From DASSUW01 sp963759375 (GTDB lineage: Bacteria; Actinomycetota; Thermoleophilia; Solirubrobacterales; Solirubrobacteraceae), in NCBI GenBank assembly GCA_963759375.1, contig CAVWYY010000008.1, positions 580,972 through 644,971 on the forward strand: a DNA stretch of 64,000 nt, given 5' to 3'. Shown piece after piece: positions 1 through 9,335 of the stretch (positions are counted from its first letter, which is position 1; every line of letters begins with the position of its first letter). A program made the position numbers and the translations under genes. The notes beneath the pieces are model-generated. The model searched no databases, had not been told where the DNA came from, and saw only the letters and a list, made by a program, of their open reading frames with translations.

Positions 1-32
1 GGGAACGGCCGCCAGTTCGGGCGGCCGTTCCC
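1..32. terminator. Strong hairpin, probable terminator
   Basis: Bases 1-13 and 20-32 are a perfect 13-bp inverted repeat (arm GGGAACGGCCGCC) around a 6-base loop. It lies 46 bases past the stop codon of the minus-strand aldehyde dehydrogenase, where an intrinsic terminator would be expected. Any T tract on the minus strand would fall outside the window, so the terminator role is inferred from position and stem strength. Confidence 0.6.
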
Positions 33-77
33 GGAGGGTTCATCCCCGTCGCGCCCCTGGCGCGTAGCCGCTCGGTG

Positions 78-1646
78 CTAGTCGAGCCGGAACTCGGGGT
101 CGGCGTCGATGTCGACGACGTCCATCTGCGCCTTCTGCAGCTTGCCCGCGTAGTCCCAGTTCATGGACTGCCAGCGGGTGAACTGGTCGAGCACCCAGAT
201 GCCCGACTGGCGCGAGCCGTTGCCGGACTTGCCGTTGCCGCCGAACGGCAGGTGCGCCTCGGCGCCCGACGTCGAGTTGTTGACCGACACCATGCCCGCG
301 GTGATGCGCTCGCGGAAGCGGAACGCGTGCAGGCCCGAGCGCGTGTAGATCGAGGACGACAGGCCGTAGCCGTGGTTGTTGGCCAGCTCCATCGCCTCGT
401 CGAAGTCGCGGAACGTCGCGACGCCGGTGATCGGGCCGAACGTCTCGGTCGCATACAGGTCATCGTCGATCGTCACACCGTCGACCAGTACCGGGTGGTA
501 GTAGATGCCCGCGTCCGGGTCACCCACGAAGCCCTCGCGCGGGTTCGACGAGGTGATCCGGCCCTGCGCGGTCGAGCCATAGGTCGTGTGGTGGTCGCGG
601 ATCAGGCCGAGCCAGTCCTCGAAGCGCTCGGCGAACCGCTCGTGGAGCATCGGCCCGTACAGGACGTCCTGCGTCGGGTCGCCGACCGGCGCGCTGCTCA
701 GGCGCTCGTCGAGCTTGCGGACGTACTCGTCGTGGACCGACTCGTGGACGATCGCGGTACCGAGCGACGTGCAGCGCTGGCCTGCCGTGCCGTAGCCGCC
801 GAACAGTGCGCCCTCGACCGCCAGGTCGATGTCGGCGTCGTCCATCACGACCATCGGGTTCTTGCCGCCGAGCTCGAGGCACGGCGACTGCAGGTGGCGG
901 CCGCACAGCTCGCCGATCTTCGAGCCGACCGCACTCGAGCCGGTGAAGCCGACCTTGTCGACCAGGCGCTGCTCGAGCGCCTGCTCGAGGCCCTCGAACG
1001 TGGCCGCGCCCTCGGCCTGCACGACGTTGAGGACGCCGCCGGGCACGCCGCCGGCGTGGAACAGCTTGGCCAGCGCGTCGCCGAGCGCGGGCGAGTACTC
1101 GGCCGGCTTCCAGACGACGGCGTTGCCGCACAGGATCGCCGGCACCAGGTACCAGGCGGGGACGGCGACCGGGAAGTTGCCGGCGGTGATGATCGCGGCG
1201 ACGCCGACCGGCATGCGGAACGTGAAGAGCTGCTTGCTCGGCATCTCCGACGGCACGGTCTGCCCGTACAGGCGACGACCTTCGCCGACGAAGAAGTCGC
1301 AGGTGTCGATGATCTCCTGCACCTCGCCGAGCGACTCGGCGTAGGGCTTGCCGACCTCGCGCGTGACGAGGCGCGAGAGCGCCTCCTTGTTGGCCTCGAC
1401 GAGCCGGCCGACGTTGGCGATCACGCGGCCGCGCGCCGGGGCAGGCACCTTGGCCCACTCCTTCTGCGCGGCGCGGGCGGCGCGGCAGGCGTCGACGAAC
1501 GTGGACGCGTCGGCCAGCCGCACCTCGGCCACGACGTCGGAGGTGTTGGCCGGGTTCGTGGACGTCAATCGGCCGCCGGGCGCCGCGCCGACGGGCTTCC
1601 CGTCGACCACCGAGCCGATCTCGGTTCCTTGAGCAAGCGTTGTCAT
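78..1646 (-). CDS. NAD(P)-dependent aldehyde dehydrogenase
   Basis: A 522-residue ALDH-superfamily enzyme that would oxidise an aldehyde to the acid with NAD(P)+ in the cytoplasm. All key elements are visible: the AGNFP segment with Asn157, cofactor-binding Lys180 in VVWKPAEYSP, the FTGSSAVG motif, general base Glu258 in LELGGKNP and nucleophile Cys292 in GQRCTS. Length is normal. The closest look is to ALDH7-like or semialdehyde dehydrogenases of amino-acid catabolism, but the substrate cannot be read from sequence. The ATG lies inside a perfect 10-bp palindrome TGTCATGACA (1641-1650) and no clear Shine-Dalgarno is seen. The downstream hairpin at 1-32 would end the transcript. Confidence 0.9.
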   Translation of the reverse strand: MTTLAQGTEIGSVVDGKPVGAAPGGRLTSTNPANTSDVVAEVRLADASTFVDACRAARAAQKEWAKVPAPARGRVIANVGRLVEANKEALSRLVTREVGKPYAESLGEVQEIIDTCDFFVGEGRRLYGQTVPSEMPSKQLFTFRMPVGVAAIITAGNFPVAVPAWYLVPAILCGNAVVWKPAEYSPALGDALAKLFHAGGVPGGVLNVVQAEGAATFEGLEQALEQRLVDKVGFTGSSAVGSKIGELCGRHLQSPCLELGGKNPMVVMDDADIDLAVEGALFGGYGTAGQRCTSLGTAIVHESVHDEYVRKLDERLSSAPVGDPTQDVLYGPMLHERFAERFEDWLGLIRDHHTTYGSTAQGRITSSNPREGFVGDPDAGIYYHPVLVDGVTIDDDLYATETFGPITGVATFRDFDEAMELANNHGYGLSSSIYTRSGLHAFRFRERITAGMVSVNNSTSGAEAHLPFGGNGKSGNGSRQSGIWVLDQFTRWQSMNWDYAGKLQKAQMDVVDIDADPEFRLD

Positions 1647-1706
1647 GACATGTAACGTCGCACATTCGACATCGCTCGCGTCGACGAGAGCGCCGAATCC
1701 AGGAGG

Positions 1707-3119
1707 TCAGCGATGTCGGATGGGCGAAACCTGCTTTCCGCCCAGATAGGTGTTGACGACGCGGGCGCCCTCCAGGTCCTCGAACGGGTCGCGGTCGAGG
1801 ACCACGAGGTCGGCGAGCATCCCCGGGCGCAGCCGGCCGCGGCGGTCCTCGTCGCCGCTCAGCCAGGCGGGCGTGACGATCAGCGCCTCGAGCGCGGCCT
1901 GGAGGTCGAGCGCCTCGTGCGGTCGCCAGTCGCGCAGCACGGCGTCGCGCAGCCCGAGCAGCGGGTCCATCTCCTCGACCGGGGCGTCGGAGCCGAGCGC
2001 GAGGCGCGCCCCGGACGCGTGCAACGACCGGTACGCGTAGGCGCCCTCGAGCCGGTCGGCCCACAGGCGCTCGGCCACCGGCGCGTCGGTGACCGCCATC
2101 GACGGCTGGATCGACGCGGTCACGCCGAGCGCGGCGAACCGCGGGAGGTCGTCCGGGTGCAGGCACTGCGCGTGCTCGATCCGCGGCCGGATCGCGTCGG
2201 GGACGGCCGCGAATGCGTCGAGCGCGTCGCGGTTCGCGCGGTCGCCGATCGCGTGCACCGCCACCGGCACGCCCGCCGTGGTCGCCGCGCGAACGATCTC
2301 CTCGAACTCCTCGCGGCTCGTGATCTCGACGCCGCTGCCGTCGAGCAGCCGCGCGGTGCGCGACCCGAGCGTGCCGTCCATGTACGCCTTCACGTAGTCG
2401 GGCCGCTCGTCCAGCCGCTTGGCGGGCAGCGACTGCCAGACCCGGAACGGCAGCTCGTCGCGCAGCTCGGCGTACACCTCGCGCGATCCGATCAGGCCGT
2501 CCTTGCAGTGGATCGCGGTGACGCCGCGGGCCGCGGCCACCGGCAGCGCCTCGCGCGTGGCCTCGACCATCTCCTCGTGGGTCGCGACCGTGAAGCGGTC
2601 GCGGAACGACCACGCGGCCTCCTCGCGCAGGACGCCGGCCTCGAGGTCGACCTCGCCGCCCGCCCGCTCGAGGTCGCCGCCCGCGTGCGCGAGCCCGGCG
2701 GAGTTGACCCACAGCGAGTGCCAGTCGTGGGCGAGCAGCGCCACCGGCACGTCGCCGGTCACCGCGTCGAGCGCGGCGAGCGACGGCTCCCAGCCGTCGG
2801 CGGTCCAGCCGAAGCCGCGCAACCAGCGACGCGGCGGGACGTCCGGCACGGCCTCGGCCACACGCGCGAGGATCTCGTCGCCGCTCCCGTGCAGCTGCAG
2901 CTCGCGGCGGGTGACCGGGCGGGCGGGAATTGATCAGAAGTGCACGTGCGCGTCGGTGAAGCCGGGCAGCACGCAGCCGCCGTCGAGGTCGATCCGCTCG
3001 GCGCCCGCGGGATCGGCGTCGAGCGCCGCGATCGTCTCGCCCTCGATGACGATCGAGCGGGCGAGCGGCCGCGCCGGATCCATCGTCCGCACGACGCCGC
3101 CGTGCAGGACGAGCGTCAT
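1707..3119 (-). pseudogene. YtcJ-like amidohydrolase, interrupted by in-frame TGA
   Basis: An amidohydrolase family 3 (YtcJ-like) metal-dependent hydrolase read in one frame but cut by a TGA at 2934-2936. The first 61 codons (ATG at 3119) encode the beta-strand N-terminus and the metal ligands in PGFTDAHVHF. The TGA follows at once, and the same frame then runs for 409 codons with all later landmarks: MDGTLGSRTARLL, AVHAIGDRAN, RIEHAQ, GSDAPVEEMDP. The segment straight after HVHF is about three codons longer than usual and poorly conserved, so a short insertion or local error is possible. A GTG at 2861 could start the second part but would lack the HVH ligands. The gene start overlaps the upstream isomerase stop by ATGA. 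Confidence 0.75.
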
Positions 3120-4165
3120 CGCTCGGCGAGCGCGGCCTTGAGCGAGTCGATCGGCGCGATGGCGACCGGGTCCTCGCCGCGCAGCACCGCGAGGTAGAGC
3201 GAGACGAGGTCGCCGAGCAGGACGAGCGACACGAGCCGCTCGAGCTCGGACTCGCCGCGCGGGGCCACGCGCTCCACCACGTCGGCCCACTCTGCCACCT
3301 GGGCGGCCACCAGCTCGGTCCGCAGGACATTGCGCGGATGCGCGCCCGAGTCGTCGAGGAACACGGCGGCGAACCGCCCGAGCGACCTCGCGGCCGGCCA
3401 GCCGACGACCTCGTTGTGGCACAGCTCGGGCACCGCGCTCGCGAACGCCGGCAGCCCGGCGTTCTCGTTGACCTGGCACTTCCACCGGTACGCCGCCGCG
3501 GCCGCCGGCCCGGCGCCGGCGATCACCGGGACCGTGCCGTCGAGGCGCCGCGCAAGCTCCTTGGCCTCGTTGTCCTCCGCGCCCTCGGGACCCCATTCGG
3601 CGGCCAGGTCCTCGGCCAGCGCGGCGGCGGCCTCGACCTCGCCGCGCAGCGATGGAGCCACGCCGCACACGGCAGCCGCCTCGAGCGCCGACACGATCGC
3701 GTAGCCGACCGCGGCGCGCGGCTGGAAGCCGCTCGGCATCGGGATCACCGGCACGCCGTCGCGCCGCGCCCGATCCGCGAGCTCGCCGCCGGTCGTCGCC
3801 ACGAGCCGCTGCGCGCCGCGGGCGACCGCGTCGTCGTACGCCGACAGCGTCTCCTCGGTGCCGCCCGAGTAGCTCGAGCACAGCACCAGCGTCTCCGGCC
3901 CAGCCCAGCCCGGCAGCGCGTAGTCGTCGGCCACGACCATCGGCCGCGCCAGCCGCGACCCGATCGCCGCCGCGGCCAGCCGCCCGCCGACCGCCGAGCC
4001 GCCCATGCCGGCGACGATCAGCCCGCCGGGCGCCTCGATCGGCGCGATCGCCGCCGACTCGACGCGCCACAGCGCATCGCGCAGGTGCACGGCGAGGTCG
4101 CCGATGTCCTCGGCCTGGCCGGTCGTGTCGACCGCCGCGACCGCCTCCGGTGTCAGTGCGGACAT
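3116..4165 (-). CDS. Bifunctional phosphoglucose/phosphomannose isomerase (SIS domain)
   Basis: A 349-residue two-SIS-domain protein of the phosphoglucose/phosphomannose isomerase family, which interconverts aldose and ketose 6-phosphates. Visible motifs are VAGMGGSAVGG (about residues 51-61), CSSYSGGTEET (about 96-106) and the C-terminal isomerase part with NENAGLPAFASAVPELCHNEVVGW-type residues carrying the catalytic Glu and His. The start is the ATG at 4165, which shares a base with the preceding TGA (TGATG), and its own stop overlaps the amidohydrolase ATG. It follows a sugar-1-phosphate nucleotidyltransferase, so it probably feeds hexose phosphates into nucleotide-sugar synthesis. Confidence 0.9.
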   Translation of the reverse strand: MSALTPEAVAAVDTTGQAEDIGDLAVHLRDALWRVESAAIAPIEAPGGLIVAGMGGSAVGGRLAAAAIGSRLARPMVVADDYALPGWAGPETLVLCSSYSGGTEETLSAYDDAVARGAQRLVATTGGELADRARRDGVPVIPMPSGFQPRAAVGYAIVSALEAAAVCGVAPSLRGEVEAAAALAEDLAAEWGPEGAEDNEAKELARRLDGTVPVIAGAGPAAAAAYRWKCQVNENAGLPAFASAVPELCHNEVVGWPAARSLGRFAAVFLDDSGAHPRNVLRTELVAAQVAEWADVVERVAPRGESELERLVSLVLLGDLVSLYLAVLRGEDPVAIAPIDSLKAALAER

Positions 4166-5265
4166 CAGAACAGGATCGCGCCGTCGGGCAGCTCGACGCC
4201 CGGGAAGATCCGTGCGCCGTTGGAGATCACGTTCTCGCTGCCGATCGTGACGCCCTCGCCGAGCACGCTCATCCCGTCGATCGTGCAGCGGTCGCCGATC
4301 CGCACGCCGCCGCCGATGATGCAGCCGTTGAGCGTGCAGTGCGCGCCGATCTCGGCGCCCTGCATGACGACGGCGCGCTCGATCGTGGTGTTGTCGCCGA
4401 CGGTCACGCCGTGCTCGAGCACCACGCGGCCGCCGATCCGGGCGCCCTCGCCGATCCGGCAGCCGCTCTCCACGAGCGCCGACGGGATGATCCGGCCGCG
4501 GCTCTCGACATTGCGCTCCACGCACAGGTAGCCGTCGCCCATGCGCTCGGCGACCGGCGTGTCGACGGTCGCCTCGAGGATGTCGTAGGTCCCCTGCAGG
4601 TAGCGCTCCGGCGTCCCGATGTCGAGCCAGTAGCCGTCTGACACGCAGCCGTAGAGGCCCTCGCCGACCAGCCGCGGGAACACGTCGCGCTCGATCGAGG
4701 CCGGCTGCTCGGCCTCGAGCAGCTCGAGCACCGACCGCTCGAGCACGTACGCCCCGGCCGAGATGTTCCGCGTGTCGATCTGGTCAGGCGCCGGCTTCTC
4801 GACGAACTCGGTGACCTCGCCGTTGGTCGTGGTGCGCACGAGCCCGTACGCCGATGGGTCCTCGACCGGCGTGAGCGCCAGCGTGGCCCGGGCGCCGGTG
4901 CGCTCGTGCTGCGCGATCTGGGCCGTGACGTCGAGGTCGGTGAGCACGTCGCCGTTGAGCATCAGGAAGCGCTCGTCGAGCAGCGGCTCGGCGAACTTGA
5001 GCGCGCCGCCGGTGCCCAGCGGGCGCGGCTCCTCCACGTACCGCAGCCGGATCCCGAGCGCGCTGCCGTCACCGAGCACGTTGCGCACGCCGCTGGCCAG
5101 ATGCCCGCACGACATCACGACGTCGTCGACGCCGTGGCCGTGCAGCCAGTCGATCATGAAGCGGATGAACGGGCGGTCGACGAGCGGGACCACCGGCTTG
5201 GGCACCGTCGTCGTCAGCGGCCGCAGCCGCGTGCCCTCGCCGCCCGCCAGGATCAGGGCCTGCAC
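4165..5265 (-). CDS. Sugar-1-phosphate nucleotidyltransferase with left-handed beta-helix
   Basis: A 366-residue NDP-sugar pyrophosphorylase. The N-terminal Rossmann domain starts QALILAGGEGTRLRPLT, with EEPRPLGTGGAL, LNGDVLTD and EFVEKP further on. The last third is hexapeptide repeats (IGEGARIGG, VTVGDNTTI, EIGAHCTL) forming a left-handed beta-helix. The architecture fits mannose-1-P guanylyltransferase or glucose-1-P nucleotidyltransferase of the ManC/GalU-like class; the sugar and base cannot be settled. GTG at 5265 is chosen because it stands two bases after the ugd stop and puts the P-loop-like motif at residue 8. It is translationally coupled to the isomerase downstream. Confidence 0.9.
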   Translation of the reverse strand: MQALILAGGEGTRLRPLTTTVPKPVVPLVDRPFIRFMIDWLHGHGVDDVVMSCGHLASGVRNVLGDGSALGIRLRYVEEPRPLGTGGALKFAEPLLDERFLMLNGDVLTDLDVTAQIAQHERTGARATLALTPVEDPSAYGLVRTTTNGEVTEFVEKPAPDQIDTRNISAGAYVLERSVLELLEAEQPASIERDVFPRLVGEGLYGCVSDGYWLDIGTPERYLQGTYDILEATVDTPVAERMGDGYLCVERNVESRGRIIPSALVESGCRIGEGARIGGRVVLEHGVTVGDNTTIERAVVMQGAEIGAHCTLNGCIIGGGVRIGDRCTIDGMSVLGEGVTIGSENVISNGARIFPGVELPDGAILF

Positions 5266-5267
5266 CG

Positions 5268-6599
5268 CTACCCGCCCCCGGCGACCGGCGCCGGCCGTCG
5301 CGTGATCGCCGACCGGCCGATGCCCTCGTAGACGAGCCCGGCGGCGGTCACCGCTTCCGGATCGAAGAAGTTGCGGCCGTCGACGACGAGCGTGCCGCGC
5401 ATCGCGCTCGCCACCTCGGCGAAATCGAGCTCGCCGAACTCCGGCCACTCGGTCACGAGCACGACGGCGTCGGCGCCCTCGATGGCGGCGGCGGCGCTCG
5501 GCTGGAAGTCGACGCCGCGGATCAGCTTGCGCGCCTCGTCCTCCGCCACGGGGTCGTGGGCGCGGACGCGCGCGCCGGCGGCCTGCAGCCGCGCCGAGAG
5601 GACGAGCGAGGACGCCTCGCGCATGTCGTCGGTGTTCGGCTTGAAGGCCAGGCCGAGCAGGGCGATCTCCTTGCCGACCAGCGAGCCGAGGTGCTTCTCG
5701 AGCTTCGCGATCACGCGCCGCTTCTGCAGCTCGTTGACCTCGATCACGGAGTTGAGGAGCTGGAAGTGGTACCCGGAGTTGCCGGCCAGCTGCTTCAGCG
5801 CGTTCACGTCCTTCGGGAAGCACGACCCGCCGAAGCCGATGCCGGCCTGCAGGAACTTCGGCCCGATGCGGTCGTCGAGGCCCATGCCACGGGCGACCTC
5901 GACCACGTCGGCACCCGTCTCCTCGCACACGTTGGCGATCTCGTTGATGAACGAGATCTTCGTGGCCAGGAACGCGTTGGACGCGAGCTTGACCATCTCG
6001 GCGCTGCGGATGTCGGTGCGCACGAGCGGGGCGTCGAGCGGCGCGTAGAGGTCGACGACCGCCTCGCCGGCCCAGTCGCCGTCGTCGCCGATCACCACGC
6101 GGTCGGGCTCCAGGAAGTCGGCGACCGCGGAGCCCTCCTTGAGGAACTCCGGGCACGAGGCGTAGCGGAACCCGCCCTTGCCCTGCTCGGTGAACACGCG
6201 CTTGATGCTGTCGCCGGTGCCGACCGGCACGGTCGACTTCATGACCAGCGCGTGGCGGTCCGACGGCGGCATCGCGTCGACCACCGCGTGGACGGCGGTC
6301 AGGTCAGCGTCGCCGGAGTAGGTCGGCGGCGTGCCGACCGCCACGAACAGCAGGCGCGCGTGCTCGAGCGCGTCGGCGATGTCCGTCGAGTAGTGCATGC
6401 GGCCGCTGTGGCGGGCCACCAGGTCCGCCAGGCCGGGCTCCCAGATCGGGATCCGGCCCTGCTTGAGGCCCTCGATCTTGGCCTCGTCGATGTCGATGCA
6501 CCAGACATCGCTGCCGAGCTCCGCGAAGCCGGCAGCGGTCACCAGGCCCACGTAGCCCGTGCCGATGACGCCGATGGGCTCTCTCTCGGTACCGCTCAT
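5268..6599 (-). CDS. ugd: UDP-glucose 6-dehydrogenase
   Basis: A 443-residue enzyme that oxidises UDP-glucose twice to UDP-glucuronate with NAD+. It shows the N-terminal Rossmann motif GVIGTGYVGLV (residues 10-20), the STVPVGTG loop, the central EMVKLASNAFLATK helix with Lys204 and Asn208, and the catalytic thiol Cys260 in GFGGSCFPKD, followed by the C-terminal UDP-binding domain (GLAFKPNTDDMREAS). It heads a four-gene minus-strand group with the nucleotidyltransferase and isomerase, and lies next to a LytR-CpsA-Psr ligase, which suggests supply of uronic acid for a cell-envelope polymer. Confidence 0.95.
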   Translation of the reverse strand: MSGTEREPIGVIGTGYVGLVTAAGFAELGSDVWCIDIDEAKIEGLKQGRIPIWEPGLADLVARHSGRMHYSTDIADALEHARLLFVAVGTPPTYSGDADLTAVHAVVDAMPPSDRHALVMKSTVPVGTGDSIKRVFTEQGKGGFRYASCPEFLKEGSAVADFLEPDRVVIGDDGDWAGEAVVDLYAPLDAPLVRTDIRSAEMVKLASNAFLATKISFINEIANVCEETGADVVEVARGMGLDDRIGPKFLQAGIGFGGSCFPKDVNALKQLAGNSGYHFQLLNSVIEVNELQKRRVIAKLEKHLGSLVGKEIALLGLAFKPNTDDMREASSLVLSARLQAAGARVRAHDPVAEDEARKLIRGVDFQPSAAAAIEGADAVVLVTEWPEFGELDFAEVASAMRGTLVVDGRNFFDPEAVTAAGLVYEGIGRSAITRRPAPVAGGG

Positions 6600-6614
6600 T
6601 CGCGGCGGCCTAGG

Positions 6615-8162
6615 CTACTGCTTCAGCCTTCTCAGCGAAGAGGCGATCTCCAGCATCTGGGCCTCGCCGATGCCCTGCGTGAGCGAGTTGGAGATCCAGT
6701 AGACCCCGTTCTTGGTCTTCCACGCGACGATGTGCAGGTTGCGCCCGTCGTAGTAGAGGCGCAGCTTGCGGCCGCCCCTGCGAACCGTGCGATCCGGGCT
6801 GTCGAGGATCGGCGGCGCCTTCCAGGTCATGCCCTGCACGCCGACGAACTCGCCGACGCCCGGGGCACGCAGCACCAGCCGGTAGGCCTGGCGCTTCTTG
6901 CCGACCTCGTCCTTGAGGTTGTAGATCCGCGGGCCCTCGGAGGAGTACGTCGAGCCGCGCGGCTTCACGCGCGGGAAGTAGAACGGGAACCTGAGCTTGG
7001 GATCGGCGAGGACGGCCATGTTCTCGCCCTCGGTCCGCGCGTCGTCCAGCCCGCCGACCTGCTGCTCGGGGGCCTTCTTCGCCTTCTTCTTGCGCGGCTT
7101 GTCGCTCCCGCCGTCGTCCGCCGCCGCCTTGACGACCGGAGTCTCGGTCTGCGGGTTCATGAACTGGCGGTAGACGGTCCGCAGGTCGCGATCGCTGACG
7201 TACAGGTTGGAGTCGATCTGCGGGTTGGGTGCGTCGCGCGCGTGGAACTTGACCTCGTTGACCTTCGGGTTCCTCGAGCTCAGGTAGATCGCCAGCTTGA
7301 GCAGGGACAGCACCTGCTTGTTGGAGCGCAGCGACTCGTCGACGCGGAAGTAGCGGCTGAACACCTGGATCAGGTGGCGCTTCTCGTCGAGGCCGCCGGA
7401 CAGGAGCTTGCGGACGCCGGCCGCGTTCTTGGCCTGGCGCAGGAAGTCCTGCTGGCGGGCGGCGCGCACGAGGTCGTTGTCGCCGTGGCGGTACCGCACG
7501 TAGTCGAGCGCGTCCTTGCCCTTCAGCTTCTGGTAGCCGGCGTCGACGTCGATCGTCGCGTAGTTCTCGCCCGACGAGTTGTCGTTGAAGTAGTGGCGGT
7601 CGACGTCGATGTACACGCCGTCGATGTAGTCCACCGCGCGCCGGAACGCGCCGTAGTCCATGACCATCACGTTGGTGATCGGGAGGTTCTGGCCGGTCTT
7701 GTCCTTGAACAGCTTCTTGATGGTCTTGACGACCAGCGCCGGGCCCTCCTTGCGGCCGCCCAGCTCGAACGCGGCGTTGATCTTGTCGGTCCCATGACCG
7801 GGGATCGAGACCTTCAGGTCGCGCGGGATCGACATGACCGTGATCGCGTCGGTATCCGGGTTCGCGCGCGCCAGGAGGATGGTGTCCGACCGCGGCGGGC
7901 TGTCGCGGTCGGCGCCCTCGCGCTTGTCGGAGCCGAGGATCATGAACGTGCGCGGGCCGCCCGGCGGCGGCGTGTCCAGCTCGGGGATCCGGATGTCCGC
8001 CCGGCCGGGCTTGCGGATCGGGTCGAGGATGTCGTCGAGCTCGCGGAGCGCGGCGGTGGCGACGGCCGCGGCCGTCACGACCATCACGACCGTGCACGCC
8101 AGCAGCGCACGGATGGTCAGCTTGAGGCCCACCCGCGGTGGGCGCTCGCGCAAGGCGCTCAC
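6615..8162 (-). CDS. LytR-CpsA-Psr family glycopolymer ligase
   Basis: A 515-residue membrane-anchored LCP protein, expected to transfer undecaprenyl-linked glycopolymers onto peptidoglycan. One membrane helix lies at about residues 18-36, then an extracytoplasmic LCP domain with TFMILGSDKREG, RSDTILLARANP, MSIPRDLKV, DKINAAF and YVRYRHGDNDLVRAARQQ, including the arginines that bind the polyprenyl phosphate. A Lys-rich linker (about 355-380) leads to a C-terminal domain of roughly 130 residues that I do not recognise. GTG at 8162 is preferred over earlier starts because it overlaps the TGA of the upstream peptidase (GTGA). Neighbouring sugar-nucleotide genes agree with a wall-polymer role. 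Confidence 0.9.
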   Translation of the reverse strand: MSALRERPPRVGLKLTIRALLACTVVMVVTAAAVATAALRELDDILDPIRKPGRADIRIPELDTPPPGGPRTFMILGSDKREGADRDSPPRSDTILLARANPDTDAITVMSIPRDLKVSIPGHGTDKINAAFELGGRKEGPALVVKTIKKLFKDKTGQNLPITNVMVMDYGAFRRAVDYIDGVYIDVDRHYFNDNSSGENYATIDVDAGYQKLKGKDALDYVRYRHGDNDLVRAARQQDFLRQAKNAAGVRKLLSGGLDEKRHLIQVFSRYFRVDESLRSNKQVLSLLKLAIYLSSRNPKVNEVKFHARDAPNPQIDSNLYVSDRDLRTVYRQFMNPQTETPVVKAAADDGGSDKPRKKKAKKAPEQQVGGLDDARTEGENMAVLADPKLRFPFYFPRVKPRGSTYSSEGPRIYNLKDEVGKKRQAYRLVLRAPGVGEFVGVQGMTWKAPPILDSPDRTVRRGGRKLRLYYDGRNLHIVAWKTKNGVYWISNSLTQGIGEAQMLEIASSLRRLKQ

Positions 8163-9280
8163 GCCGCGCCGCCCTCGACCGCCCGCAGGCCAGGCCCGTG
8201 CTCGGCGAGCTGGCCGGGGACGGCGTGCGCGAACTCGACGAGCAGCTGGCGATAGCGCGCGAGCGACTTGATCGACACCCACTCCTCCGGCCCGTGGTGG
8301 CCGGCCCCGGAAGGACCGAACTCGACGGCCGGGATCCCCGCGCGCAGGAAGGAGACGGCGTCGGACGCGCCGTCACGGCCCACCGACACCGACGCGCCGT
8401 CGGTTCCCGGCTGGACGATCTCGCTCAGCGCCCGCACGTACGGGTTCGTCGGCGACACGTGCGCGGGCGGGAAGATGAACGTCCGCTTGACGTCGATGTC
8501 CGGGATCGCGCGGATCTGCTCGAGGATCTCCCCCGGGTCCTGGTTGGGCAGGTAGCGGATGTCCACGTCCATGCTGCAGGCGTCTGGGACCTTGTTCGGC
8601 GCGTCGCCTCCGACGATGCGGCCGAGGTTGATCGACGGCCGGTCGAACAGCTCCGAGCTCTCGCGGGAGAACGGCATCGACTCGATTCGCCGAAACACGT
8701 CAACTGCCTTCACGATCGCGTTGTCGCCCAGCCACGGCGTGGAGCCGTGGGCGGCGCGCCCTCGGACCATCAGCCGGGCGGCCAGCACGCCCTTGGCCTG
8801 GACGCCGATGTGCAGGTCGGTCGGCTCGCCGGTGATCGCGAAGTCGCCCACGTAGCCGCGGCGCACGAGGTCGTCGCTCGACCGGCGCTCGATGTCCTCG
8901 GACTCCTCGTCGGGCACGATCACGAGCCGGATGCGCACCTGCTCCTGCGACGCCAGGTCGTGGACGGCGCACATCATCGCCGCCAGCCCGCCCTTCATGT
9001 CATAGGCGCCGCGGCCGTACAGCCGGTCGCCCTCGCTGCGCGGCGCGAACTGCGCGGGCTGCCCTGGGACGATGTCCAGATGGCCGTGGAAGACGATCGT
9101 CGGGACGCCTTCAGGGCCGACCGCAGCGGTCAGCGCGTGGAGGTCACCGAAGCGGTGCGCCTCCACGTCGATGTCGCGCGCCTCCAGCCATCCCTTGACG
9201 AACCCTGCCGCCGCATGCAGGCCCTCCGCCGTGGAGGTGTCGTAGGTGACCAGGCGCTCGGTCAGAACCCGTTCATCCAC
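8159..9280 (-). CDS. M20 family metallopeptidase (ArgE/DapE/CPG2-like)
   Basis: A 373-residue zinc-dependent M20 amidohydrolase. Metal-ligand motifs are HGHLDIVP, GRGAYDMKGGLA, PDEESED, ITGEPTDL and, near the C-terminus, EFGPSGAGHHGPEE. A dimerisation domain lies between them (GRAAHGSTPWLGDNAI). Substrate could be a succinyl- or acetyl-amino acid (DapE/ArgE) or a dipeptide; sequence alone does not decide. GTG at 9280 is preferred: the longer ORF would begin at 9337 and clash with the strong ribosome site of the divergent gene starting at 9336. Its stop overlaps the LCP gene start. Confidence 0.85.
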   Translation of the reverse strand: MDERVLTERLVTYDTSTAEGLHAAAGFVKGWLEARDIDVEAHRFGDLHALTAAVGPEGVPTIVFHGHLDIVPGQPAQFAPRSEGDRLYGRGAYDMKGGLAAMMCAVHDLASQEQVRIRLVIVPDEESEDIERRSSDDLVRRGYVGDFAITGEPTDLHIGVQAKGVLAARLMVRGRAAHGSTPWLGDNAIVKAVDVFRRIESMPFSRESSELFDRPSINLGRIVGGDAPNKVPDACSMDVDIRYLPNQDPGEILEQIRAIPDIDVKRTFIFPPAHVSPTNPYVRALSEIVQPGTDGASVSVGRDGASDAVSFLRAGIPAVEFGPSGAGHHGPEEWVSIKSLARYRQLLVEFAHAVPGQLAEHGPGLRAVEGGAA

Positions 9281-9335
9281 CGGCAGGAGGGTAGCGGCGG
9301 CATGAGAGAATCCGGTCAGGCGAAAGGAGCTGCCC

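Noticed and set aside
1641..1650. Perfect palindrome TGTCATGACA over the aldehyde dehydrogenase start
   Set aside because: Too short and isolated to call an operator; noted only in the gene entry.
2934..2936. TGA read as selenocysteine
   Set aside because: No stem-loop follows the codon, the position is not a Cys/Sec site in this family, and no selenocysteine genes are in the window.
520..3330. 936-codon minus-strand ORF
   Set aside because: Alternative frame across the aldehyde dehydrogenase and amidohydrolase; Arg/Ala-rich with no domain.
5556..8255. Very long plus-strand ORF opposite ugd and the LCP gene
   Set aside because: It is the mirror frame of well-supported genes; composition is the Arg/Val/Glu-rich pattern of antisense frames in G+C-rich DNA. 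The same holds for many other long opposite-strand frames, for example 11912-14332 and 41110-43704.
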